Shown here: piece after piece, positions 25,629 through 32,789 of the stretch
Numbering within the stretch: the first letter of the stretch is position 1
Layout of the letters: the number at the start of each line of letters is the position of its first letter
NCBI GenBank assembly: GCA_900155415.1
Contig: LT700187.1
Location: forward strand, 434,001-498,000
Length of the DNA stretch: 64,000 bases
Reading direction: 5' to 3'
From: Christensenella massiliensis
Lineage (GTDB): Bacteria; Bacillota; Clostridia; Christensenellales; Christensenellaceae
The notes under the pieces: generated by a model
Told to the model about the DNA's origin: nothing
The model's database searches: none
What the model saw: only the letters and a program-made list of their open reading frames with translations
Made by a program: the position numbers and the translations under genes

Positions 25629-26468
25629 ATGAAATATTTTAGGGCAAAACAAAAAAGGGGGATGCTTTTTCCGCTCCTATTTCTATTTCTCGCAGTCAAC
25701 CTCTGCGCGTTTTTGTTCGGACAGAACGAGCTGCTGAACACTGTGGAGTTTGAGGTGCGGAGCGATAAGCTTTCTTCTCCTATAACGATCGTCCAGATCT
25801 CCGATCTGCACGAAAAATCGTTCGGGCCGGAAAACTCCGGGCTGCTGGAAGCGGTGCGCAGTGCAAAGCCGGATATGATCGCCGTTACGGGCGACATGAT
25901 CTTCAATTCCTATACAGCTTCTCCAAATCTTTCCTATATAGAGGAGCTTGCGAAAGGCTGCGCGGAGATCGCGCCGACTTTTTTTGTAACAGGGAATCAT
26001 GACCGCTATCATTCGCAGGCGGTGAAGAAAGCTTTTTCCCAAAACGGCGTTACGGTTTTGAGCGGCGAGACCATCCCCGTCATAATAGGCGGGAACCGGC
26101 TCATTATCGGCGGGATCGACGACCCGGATATCGATGCGGACAGTCTTGAGAGAATCGACTTTCCCGCCGGGAAAGATTTTTGCCTCCTGCTTGCGCACCG
26201 TCCCGGAGCATTTGAGCAATATGCTGCGGCGGGTGCGGAGCTTGTGCTCTGCGGCCATACGCATGGCGGACAGATACGCCTGCCGTGGACAAAGGCGATC
26301 TTTTATTCGGACGGCGGGTTTTTCCCGGAATATTCAGACGGACTTTATATGCTTGACGGTTCTTCTATGGTCATCAGTATGGGGCTCGGCTCTTCTGTCA
26401 TCCCGTTCCGCCTGTTCGCGCTGCCCGAGGTCACGGTCGTCCATTTGCTGCCCGAACCAGCAGGCTAA
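25629..26468 (+). CDS. Membrane-anchored metallophosphoesterase (YkuE-like)
   Basis: A 279-aa calcineurin-like phosphoesterase with an N-terminal transmembrane anchor (about residues 12-30), so the catalytic domain probably faces outward. The metal-binding motifs are complete: QISDLHEKSFG, TGDMIF, GNHDRY, LLAHRPG and CGHTHGGQIRLP. YkuE/LpxH-like family members hydrolyse phosphoesters of lipids or nucleotides. A paralog without the anchor follows 35 nt downstream. Confidence 0.9.
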   Translation: MKYFRAKQKRGMLFPLLFLFLAVNLCAFLFGQNELLNTVEFEVRSDKLSSPITIVQISDLHEKSFGPENSGLLEAVRSAKPDMIAVTGDMIFNSYTASPNLSYIEELAKGCAEIAPTFFVTGNHDRYHSQAVKKAFSQNGVTVLSGETIPVIIGGNRLIIGGIDDPDIDADSLERIDFPAGKDFCLLLAHRPGAFEQYAAAGAELVLCGHTHGGQIRLPWTKAIFYSDGGFFPEYSDGLYMLDGSSMVISMGLGSSVIPFRLFALPEVTVVHLLPEPAG

Positions 26469-26503
26469 ACGGCCTTCCACTTTTTACAAACGAGGTAAAC
26501 AGT

Positions 26504-27241
26504 ATGTTTCGTACAACAGAATATACGATAGAAAGCGCAAAGGTTCTTACGCCTGTGCGAATCGTTCATATCTCCGATCTGCATGAAAAATCATACGGGA
26601 AGGGAAACGCAGAGCTGTTCGGAGCGGCGGAACGCCTACAGCCCGACCTGATCGCCATCACAGGCGATATGATCTATCATTCCCACACCAAATGTCCGAA
26701 CCGCGCTTATATAGAAAATGTCGCCCGGTGGGCAGGTGCGTTTCCCTCTTTTTTTGTAACAGGAAACCACGAACGCGTCTGGACGCAATATACGAAAGAT
26801 ATTTTTGCAGAAAACGGTGTTACCGTGCTCAGCGGAACGACCGCTCCTTTTGCCGTCGGCAGTACGTCCTTATATATCGGCGGCGTGGACGACCCCACGA
26901 TCGATGCGCACGGCGCGGATCGGCTGCGCTTTCCGGAGGGGCCGCAGTTCAATCTTTTGCTTGCGCACGACCCGCTCCCCTTTCGCGGCGGCTACGACAG
27001 AACGGGGGCGGAGCTTGTGCTCTGTGGGCATACGCACGGCGGGCAGATTCGTTTGCCGGGCGGCAAGGCGCTGATCGCACCGGGGAGCCATACCCTTTTC
27101 CCTCAATATTCGGACGGCGTTTACCGGAGCGGGAGCACCACTATGATCATCAGTATGGGGCTCGGCGTTTCTGTTATCCCGTTCCGCCTATTCGCACCCA
27201 GTGAGATATTGCTCATCCGGCTCGTTCCTATGCATGGATAG
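26504..27241 (+). CDS. Metallophosphoesterase, second tandem copy
   Basis: A 245-aa calcineurin-like phosphoesterase with the same motif set as its upstream neighbour (HISDLHEKSYG, TGDMIYHS, GNHERVW, LLAHDP, CGHTHGGQIRLPG) and near-identical C-terminal SMGLGxSVIPFRLFA, but no membrane anchor. One change is GNHE in place of GNHD; the metal-ligand Asn and His remain. The pair is a tandem duplication, probably one operon, with one membrane-bound and one soluble form. Confidence 0.9.
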   Translation: MFRTTEYTIESAKVLTPVRIVHISDLHEKSYGKGNAELFGAAERLQPDLIAITGDMIYHSHTKCPNRAYIENVARWAGAFPSFFVTGNHERVWTQYTKDIFAENGVTVLSGTTAPFAVGSTSLYIGGVDDPTIDAHGADRLRFPEGPQFNLLLAHDPLPFRGGYDRTGAELVLCGHTHGGQIRLPGGKALIAPGSHTLFPQYSDGVYRSGSTTMIISMGLGVSVIPFRLFAPSEILLIRLVPMHG

Positions 27242-27355
27242 CCTGCGCGCATTTTTCCTTTTTCTGATTATTCTTTCCCCGTCTGGGTATATAAGGAGTA
27301 CTCCGCCTGCCGGCTGGTCAGGCCGGGGCACATGCCTAAAGCAAAGGAAAGAAAA

Positions 27356-28801
27356 ATGACAAATGCTTCTTCAGCCGAATATTATGCAAAGCATAAATGG
27401 TCTATTCTCGCCGTTCTGATCTTTATGCCGTTTATGGCGACGCTCGATGGCACCATCGTGAATGTTGCTCTGCCTGTTATGGTGAAGGATCTTCATACAG
27501 ACATGGAGTCTATTCAGCTTGTGGTCATCGTATATCTCATCGCCGTCGTCGCGACGATACTCCTGTTTGGACGACTGGGGGATATCAAGGGAAAAGGCCT
27601 GCTTTTTCTGTTCGGTACCTTCCTGTTTACTGCCGGCTCCCTGCTGGCCGGGCTGTCTCACAGTCTTCCTGCGCTGATCGTTTCCCGCGCAGTCGAAGGG
27701 GTCGGCGGCGCCGCCGCACTGGCAAACAATCAAGGCATTATTACAGAGGTGTTTCCCGCTGGGCAGCGCGGACGTGCGCTCGGAATATCGGGGATCGCGG
27801 TCGCGCTCGGAACGATGCTTGGCCCTCCTATCGGCGGACTGATCGTTTCAGCACTCAACTGGAATTACATTTTCCTGATTAACGTACCGGTCGGTATAAT
27901 AGGCTTCTTGCTCGGTCTGAGGCTTTTGCCGCGCGGTAAAAAAACAAAGGAAGCAGTAGATTACCGGGGCGCCGCGTTTCTTGCCGCCGCAGTCATTCTG
28001 TTTTTCTATGCCCTGTTGACCGGCCAGTCCTCCGGTTATTCTCATCCCCGCGTCTTTCTTTCTTTTGCGGGAAGCGCCGTCCTGTTCCTTCTTTTTATTT
28101 TCCTCGAAAAAAGGAACCGCCAGCCGGTCGTCGAGCTATCTTTGTTCAAAAATCCTCTTTTTACGGTCAGTATCGTTTGCGTACTGATCCAGTTTTTCGC
28201 CATGAGCGGTATCAGTATCATACAGCCCTTTTATATCGAAGACGTCCTGAAGATCAGCCCCGGGCAAACAGGACTCATCATGATGAGCTTTCCTATCGCA
28301 ATGGGCATCATGTCTCCGTTGGCCGGGTATATTTCAGATAAAGCCGGTGCCGCAAAGATCACGCTGATCGGTCTTATCATCATGACGCTCGGTCTGTATT
28401 TGCTTTCTACGATGACAGCATCGGAACCCGTCGGCAAGCTGATTCTGTTCCTGTGCATCGTAGGTCTCGGCGCGGGTATTTTCTCCGCCCCCAATACCTC
28501 GCTCATCATGTCTACCGCGCCCAAGGATAAGCTGGGAATCACCGGGAGCATCAATGCGTTTACACGCAATTTCGGGAGTGTGACCGGTATATCGCTTCTT
28601 ACGACGCTTCTGTATGCACTGATGAGTTCTAAAGCCGGTTTCCAAGTGAAAGGCTTTGTGGCCGGAAGACCCGACCTGTTCGTATATGGTATGCAGAACG
28701 TTTACAGGCTCGGCACAGCCGTGCTTTGCATCAGCGTGGTCCTGACCGCCATCCGTCTGTTTCAGGACCGCAGGGAACGCGTTCTGAAAATACAAAAATA
28801 G
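27356..28801 (+). CDS. MFS transporter, DHA2 (EmrB/QacA-like, 14-span)
   Basis: A 481-aa drug:H+ antiporter-type MFS protein. Motif A GRLGDIKGKG, motif C-like region ALGTMLGPPIGG, and the N-terminal MATLDGTIVNVALP signature mark the 14-TM DHA2 family. The start at 27356 is chosen for AAGGAAAG 5 nt upstream over an ATG at 27332. It lies alone between the phosphoesterases and htrA. Export of a toxic or antimicrobial compound is likely; the substrate is unknown. Confidence 0.9.
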   Translation: MTNASSAEYYAKHKWSILAVLIFMPFMATLDGTIVNVALPVMVKDLHTDMESIQLVVIVYLIAVVATILLFGRLGDIKGKGLLFLFGTFLFTAGSLLAGLSHSLPALIVSRAVEGVGGAAALANNQGIITEVFPAGQRGRALGISGIAVALGTMLGPPIGGLIVSALNWNYIFLINVPVGIIGFLLGLRLLPRGKKTKEAVDYRGAAFLAAAVILFFYALLTGQSSGYSHPRVFLSFAGSAVLFLLFIFLEKRNRQPVVELSLFKNPLFTVSIVCVLIQFFAMSGISIIQPFYIEDVLKISPGQTGLIMMSFPIAMGIMSPLAGYISDKAGAAKITLIGLIIMTLGLYLLSTMTASEPVGKLILFLCIVGLGAGIFSAPNTSLIMSTAPKDKLGITGSINAFTRNFGSVTGISLLTTLLYALMSSKAGFQVKGFVAGRPDLFVYGMQNVYRLGTAVLCISVVLTAIRLFQDRRERVLKIQK

Positions 28802-28879
28802 CGCCGGAAGCCTTCAGGCTCGTGCATTCCTCATTCCCCTGCTTCAGGATATCTCTATTCATAATTTTGTTACTTTTCT

Positions 28880-28933
28880 TTCAAATATTGTTCAAACCCG
28901 GTTCAAGAATTCGTCACTTTCTCCGCTTATGAT
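28880..28933 (+). promoter_or_regulatory. htrA promoter with four 11-bp-spaced TTCA repeats
   Basis: TTCAAA (28880), TTCAAA (28891), TTCAAG (28902) and a degenerate GTCACT (28913) follow an exact 11-bp period. The last ends 9 nt before -10 TATGAT (28928-28933), and no good -35 is present. This is an activator-type OmpR/PhoB-family site arrangement. Confidence 0.7.
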
Positions 28934-29010
28934 TAATTTGTGAAAACAAACAGGCGCTTGTTTTCAGGACTATTATTTGGAATCATAGATTTTGAGGAGG
29001 TATACAGAAT

Positions 29011-30315
29011 ATGAACGATAACAGATTTTACGGCAATGAAAACAACGGGCCGTCAGATGTGCAGGGCGGCACGTTTTATGAAAACAACGGGTATCCTCAC
29101 TCCCCGGCGGGCGGGCAGAACCGGATGGACAGCGAAAGCTTTTATTCCGGCGGACAGCAGACTCCTCCCGAACAAAACGGAGGAAAGAAGCCCAAAAAAG
29201 AAAGATCTCCCTTTCTTACAAAACGGGCAGCGGCAGTCGTTCTTGCAGTTTGTGTCGGCGCTGCCGCGATCGGCGGCTTCGGCGCAGGCAGGATGACCGC
29301 TCCGGCGTCTACGGCGGCAGAGGTTTCCGTACAGAACGATACCGGTACGATCCAGACCTCAGCGGATACGGCATCCGGCGATCTCTCGATCGCGGATATC
29401 GCGGCAAAAACACAGGATTCCGTCGTTGCGATCACGACTGAAGTCGTACAGGAGAGCCTGTTCGGTCAGGAAACGGTCGGCGAGGGAGCCGGAAGCGGCG
29501 TGATCATTTCGGAAGACGGCTATATCGTGACCAACAATCATGTTGTAGAGGGCGGCTCGAGCTATCAGGTGACGCTGAATAACGGCGACGTGTATGACGC
29601 GACGCTCGTCGGCAGAGACCCCGACACCGACCTCGCTGTTTTGAAAATCGAAGCGACTGGACTTTCACCCGCCGCGTTCGGTGATTCAGACGCCCTTGCA
29701 GTCGGCGATACGACAGTCGCCATCGGGAACCCGCTGGGTAAGCTGGGCGGTACGGTAACGGACGGTATTGTCAGCGCGACGAACCGCGAGATCAATCTTG
29801 GAAACGGTACGATGAACCTGATCCAGACGAACGCAGCCGTTAACCCCGGCAATTCAGGCGGCGGGCTGTTCAACGGGCAGGGTGAGCTGATCGGCATCGT
29901 CGTCGCAAAATCCGGCGGTACGAACGTAGAGGGACTTGGATATGCCATCCCGATCAACGGTGCGCAGGAGATCATAAATGAACTGATCGACAACGGTTAT
30001 GTGACAGGCCGTATTTCCATCGGTATTTCGATCATCGACGTTGCCGACCTGCAGACCGCAATGAGTTACGGCCTGTCCGGCACGGGTGTTTATGTGGCGC
30101 AGGTGACGGAGGGCTCGACTGCCGCCGAGATCGGTATTCAGGCCGGCGACAGGATCGTATCCTTTGATGGAAAAGAAATCACGAGTGCTTCTGAGCTTAA
30201 AGAGATCATAGACAGCCATTCCGTCGGCGATACGGTAGAGATCACCATCGAACGCGACGGAAAGACCGCATCTACCAATATCACGCTGCAGGAATATGTT
30301 CCTTCGAATTCCTGA
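29011..30315 (+). CDS. htrA: HtrA/DegP-like membrane serine protease with PDZ domain
   Basis: Envelope quality-control protease of 434 aa. A 70-residue Gly/Asn/Pro-rich cytosolic tail precedes a transmembrane anchor (about 72-92), the trypsin-like domain with catalytic His177 (TNNHVVEGG), Asp207 (DPDTDLAV) and Ser282 (VNPGNSGGGL), and one PDZ domain (about 335-425). SD GAGGAGGT precedes the ATG. Degrades misfolded proteins outside the membrane. The promoter boxes resemble those of the lipoprotein gene beside the two-component system at 2249-4266. Confidence 0.96.
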   Translation: MNDNRFYGNENNGPSDVQGGTFYENNGYPHSPAGGQNRMDSESFYSGGQQTPPEQNGGKKPKKERSPFLTKRAAAVVLAVCVGAAAIGGFGAGRMTAPASTAAEVSVQNDTGTIQTSADTASGDLSIADIAAKTQDSVVAITTEVVQESLFGQETVGEGAGSGVIISEDGYIVTNNHVVEGGSSYQVTLNNGDVYDATLVGRDPDTDLAVLKIEATGLSPAAFGDSDALAVGDTTVAIGNPLGKLGGTVTDGIVSATNREINLGNGTMNLIQTNAAVNPGNSGGGLFNGQGELIGIVVAKSGGTNVEGLGYAIPINGAQEIINELIDNGYVTGRISIGISIIDVADLQTAMSYGLSGTGVYVAQVTEGSTAAEIGIQAGDRIVSFDGKEITSASELKEIIDSHSVGDTVEITIERDGKTASTNITLQEYVPSNS

Positions 30316-30362
30316 AATGTTCATCGGGACTTCATGTAAAGTTCACATAGGAGCATTATCAT
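30309..30362 (+). promoter_or_regulatory. Promoter with 11-bp-spaced TTCA repeats upstream of candidate small RNA 1
   Basis: TTCATC (30320), TTCATG (30331) and TTCACA (30342) repeat every 11 bp, with a weaker TTCCTG at 30309 inside the htrA end. TTCACA ends 9 nt before -10 TATCAT (30357-30362). The architecture equals that of the htrA promoter. Confidence 0.68.
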
Positions 30363-30368
30363 AGAATC

Positions 30369-30536
30369 AAGAAAAGGTTTAGACCTCAAGCGGGGTCTTG
30401 AATACCAGTGCAAAGGGGGCGTGCCTATGGTATAAAAAGAAAAGAGAGACATAACCCACCCAAACAGAACCTACAATTGATATATAAGTCTTACAAAGCG
30501 TCCGCTTCCCCGGCGGGCGCTTTTCTTTGCTTTATT
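30369..30536 (+). ncRNA. Candidate small RNA 1 downstream of htrA
   Basis: Predicted transcript of about 160 nt between the regulated promoter at 30309-30362 and a strong terminator at 30495-30536. It contains a hairpin (GACCTC-AAGC-GGGGTC) near its 5' end and AAAGGGGG 7 nt before an ATG that opens only a 2-codon frame (30427-30435). No longer reading frame with a ribosome site fits. It could be a small RNA or a leader that sequesters ribosomes. Ends are inferred from promoter and terminator positions. Confidence 0.55.
30495..30536 (+). terminator. Terminator of candidate small RNA 1
   Basis: AAAGCGTCCGC pairs with GCGGGCGCTTT (one G-U) over a 7-nt loop, followed by TTTTCTTTGCTTTATTT. Confidence 0.85.
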
Positions 30537-30719
30537 TCCGCGCGTCCGCAGCTGCAGGAGGCACAGCCTTTCCGGGTGCTCAAAAAGCCTGCGTCCTGCG
30601 CAGGAAAACGCGCTGCAGCCTGCTCTTCTTTTCTCCTGCGAATAGGAGGCCATTAACCTGTAATCTATCTTCCTGTTTACCGTCCTCTGCAGGCGCTTAT
30701 CTATTGAAGGAAACGAATT

Positions 30720-30772
30720 TTCATGAATCTTCATTTACTATTCACAATCTGTTCACACGGATACGGTATACT
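30720..30772 (+). promoter_or_regulatory. Promoter with four TTCA repeats upstream of candidate small RNA 2
   Basis: TTCATG (30720), TTCATT (30730), TTCACA (30741) and TTCACA (30752) are spaced 10, 11 and 11 bp. The last ends 9 nt before -10 TATACT (30767-30772). It is the best match to the repeat consensus among the four sites. Confidence 0.7.
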
Positions 30773-30778
30773 TGGATT

Positions 30779-30998
30779 CATGAAAGACGAAAGGAGGACA
30801 ACGGATGCTTGCAGAGTGAATATAAGACCACGATCTAACCAGACACATCGAATAGAAATCTAAAAAATTTATATAATATCTTGGTGAATGATAATATACT
30901 GTCAGTCCGTCGAAGCTTTGCCCTAACCCGAAGGAGCTTCCGCATTGCACCATGATTACGGCGCCCCTGCGCCGCGCTGAATAACGGGAGCTTTTTTG
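30779..30998 (+). ncRNA. Candidate small RNA 2 (possible leaderless micro-ORF at 5' end)
   Basis: Predicted transcript of about 220 nt from the promoter at 30720-30772 to a branched terminator near 30997. The expected start coincides with an ATG at 30780 opening a 27-codon basic frame to 30863, which would be leaderless. A perfect AAAGGAGG lies 7 nt before another ATG with a 4-codon frame (30805-30819). Neither peptide is recognisable, so a regulatory RNA is the simplest reading. The shared layout with candidate 1 suggests a related pair. Confidence 0.5.
30931..30997 (+). terminator. Branched terminator of candidate small RNA 2
   Basis: An outer stem AGCTTCCG (30935-30942) with CGGGAGCT (30985-30992), extendable into AAGG/TTTT, encloses an inner GGCGC-CCCT-GCGCC hairpin and runs into TTTTTT. 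Confidence 0.6.
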
Positions 30999-31063
30999 AA
31001 AAAGGCGAATGCCTCTCGGCGGACACGACAGACAAGCAATCATATATATCGAATAGAAACAAC

Positions 31064-31090
31064 AAAAGGAGCTTCAGCAAAGCTCCTTTT
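31064..31090. terminator. Bidirectional terminator before nitroreductase
   Basis: AAAAGGAGCTT pairs perfectly with AAGCTCCTTTT over CAGCA. It can stop read-through from the small-RNA region and end the convergent nitroreductase transcript. Confidence 0.85.
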
Positions 31091-31113
31091 ATATTGAGCA
31101 ATCTATATCAGCA

Positions 31114-31710
31114 TCAGCCGAAAAATTTTACGGTCTCTTCCATTGGCCGGAGATTTTTCGGTCCCGGCTGCTCTGCCGCTTTGCCGAACGGCATCTGCGC
31201 GATCAGCGTCCAGCTTGTTGGAATATTCCACTCCCGCGCCGTTTCTGCATCGATCAGAGGATTATAATGCTGCAGAGATGCGGCAAGCCCCTCGCCCGTC
31301 AGCGCAAGCCATACCGCATATTGCAGGATCGCATTATTATGCTGCGCCCACTGGCCGAATTTATCTGCGTAAAGCGGGAAGCTCTGCTTTAATTTCTCGG
31401 TTTCCGCACCGTCTTCATAAAACAATATCGTTCCATTTCCGCCGCGAAAGCCCTCCAGCTTTTTTTGCGTCCGGGAGAATGCGTCTTCCGCCGCCACCCC
31501 GCGCAGCGTGTTTTCCACGATATCCCAAAATTTCTGATTCTCTTTTTGCAGCAGGATCACGAGTCTGCTGGTTTGGGCGTTATATGCGCTCGGCGCCTGA
31601 CGCGCAAGCGCAACGGCCCGTTCGATCTGTTCCCGTGTGACTCCGTCTGCTTGTTCCAGTCTGCGGACAGACCGTCTTTCCCGCATGACGTCCTCTAATG
31701 CCTTTTTCAT
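31114..31710 (-). CDS. Nitroreductase family protein
   Basis: A 198-aa FMN-dependent nitroreductase-fold protein. RRSVRRLEQADGVTREQIERAV at the N terminus is the FMN-phosphate RRSxR motif, followed by LARQAPSAYNAQTSRLVIL, and QMPFGKAAEQPGPK near 178 is the C-terminal signature. It belongs to the short, non-canonical branch. It follows DUF3795 by 5 nt, so the two are co-transcribed. Substrate unknown. Confidence 0.92.
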   Translation of the reverse strand: MKKALEDVMRERRSVRRLEQADGVTREQIERAVALARQAPSAYNAQTSRLVILLQKENQKFWDIVENTLRGVAAEDAFSRTQKKLEGFRGGNGTILFYEDGAETEKLKQSFPLYADKFGQWAQHNNAILQYAVWLALTGEGLAASLQHYNPLIDAETAREWNIPTSWTLIAQMPFGKAAEQPGPKNLRPMEETVKFFG

Positions 31711-31715
31711 TTTAT

Positions 31716-31994
31716 TTATTCCTCATAGACCGCGTCTTCCCCGATCTCTTTCCATGCGCGGCATTGGCCGATCCGCAGGCCGCCGTCGCCGTAATCCTTA
31801 TCCTTGGCAAATTTCACCAATTTTCTGCACGGAAAAGCATTGCATAGGCCGCAATGCTTCAGCTTCTTTTCTTCACAGCAGCTTTTGATGGGGCAGCGCG
31901 CCGCCCATACCGGTTTTTCCCGGTTTACACAGCCGCCGCATTTTTCAAAATAACCGCAGTTTGAGCATAGCCTTCCGCACCTTGCTTCTATCAT
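31716..31994 (-). CDS. Cysteine-rich DUF3795 protein
   Basis: A 92-aa protein with eleven cysteines in pairs (LCSNCGYF, KCGGCVN, RCPIKSCCEE, HCGLCNAFPC), typical of DUF3795, a family common in anaerobes and probably binding zinc or an iron-sulfur cluster. It is co-transcribed with the nitroreductase and may be a small electron-transfer or metal-handling partner; function unknown. Confidence 0.87.
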   Translation of the reverse strand: MIEARCGRLCSNCGYFEKCGGCVNREKPVWAARCPIKSCCEEKKLKHCGLCNAFPCRKLVKFAKDKDYGDGGLRIGQCRAWKEIGEDAVYEE

Positions 31995-32039
31995 ATTATT
32001 ACCCCTCTCAAGACCATTTATAGCACTTTTTTATCATTT

Positions 32040-32741
32040 TTAAAGCCATTCTTTTTGTCCGCGCTTCCAGAGCGCCGACGCATTTCCGTATCCGTTTCGT
32101 TCGATCGAACGCAGCGCTGCCCGGATATAGCCGTTTACGTCCTTTTCCTCATAGGGCAGATGATAGGCGATGATCCGCTTTGGGTTCAGTTCTCCGATCA
32201 TTTTCCTGCCCCGCATGACCGTGACAAAAGGAAAATTATAGAGCGCAAGATCCGCACCTGCAAACAGAGGCGGAATGTTCTCCGGTCCGCTGTCTCCGAG
32301 CACAGTCACATGGAAGCCTTTGATGTCAAACCGGTAGCCATAGTTGGCAACATCCCGGTATTGCTCCCCTTCGTGGACAAGCTTCGCGCATTTTATGCCG
32401 ATCCCATTCAGGAAATGTTCTTCCAACGGCTCCCGAAGAACCGTGATGCGTTCTCCCGAAAAATCGCTGATTGGCGAAATCATGCGGGTGTTCGGATGGT
32501 TTTTCAGAAATTCCTCCGTCCATTCCCTGCTGTAATGGTCCGGATGATCGTGCGTAAAAACGAGCAGATCTATTTCCCTGAATTCGTCTTCCCCGTGTGC
32601 GATCTTGTAAAGCAGATCGTCCGGAACGCTGGAAAACACTTCCGTATATCGGTTATGCAATGCGTCGACTAAAATTTTCTTACCGCGTATTTGAATAAGC
32701 ACTCCTGCATTTGCAATGAGCTGTATAAAATCTTCCGCCAT
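32040..32741 (-). CDS. MBL-fold metallohydrolase (UlaG-like)
   Basis: A 233-aa metallo-beta-lactamase-fold protein. FTHDHPDHYS (about residues 60-69) is the metal-binding HxHxDH-like motif with the first His replaced as Thr-His-Asp-His; TVLGDSG and a C-terminal AYHLPYEE provide further ligands. It resembles UlaG/UPF0173-type hydrolases acting on small phosphoesters or lactones. Single gene with SD AAGGGAG. Substrate unknown. Confidence 0.88.
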   Translation of the reverse strand: MAEDFIQLIANAGVLIQIRGKKILVDALHNRYTEVFSSVPDDLLYKIAHGEDEFREIDLLVFTHDHPDHYSREWTEEFLKNHPNTRMISPISDFSGERITVLREPLEEHFLNGIGIKCAKLVHEGEQYRDVANYGYRFDIKGFHVTVLGDSGPENIPPLFAGADLALYNFPFVTVMRGRKMIGELNPKRIIAYHLPYEEKDVNGYIRAALRSIERNGYGNASALWKRGQKEWL

Positions 32742-32789
32742 GGTTCTCCCTTACCTACCGTCTTATTATAATGCATGGGCCGCCTGTTT

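Noticed and set aside
30835-31101. An 88-codon hydrophobic minus-strand frame in the gap after htrA
   Set aside because: No ribosome site; it runs through two terminator hairpins and opposes the small-RNA promoters.
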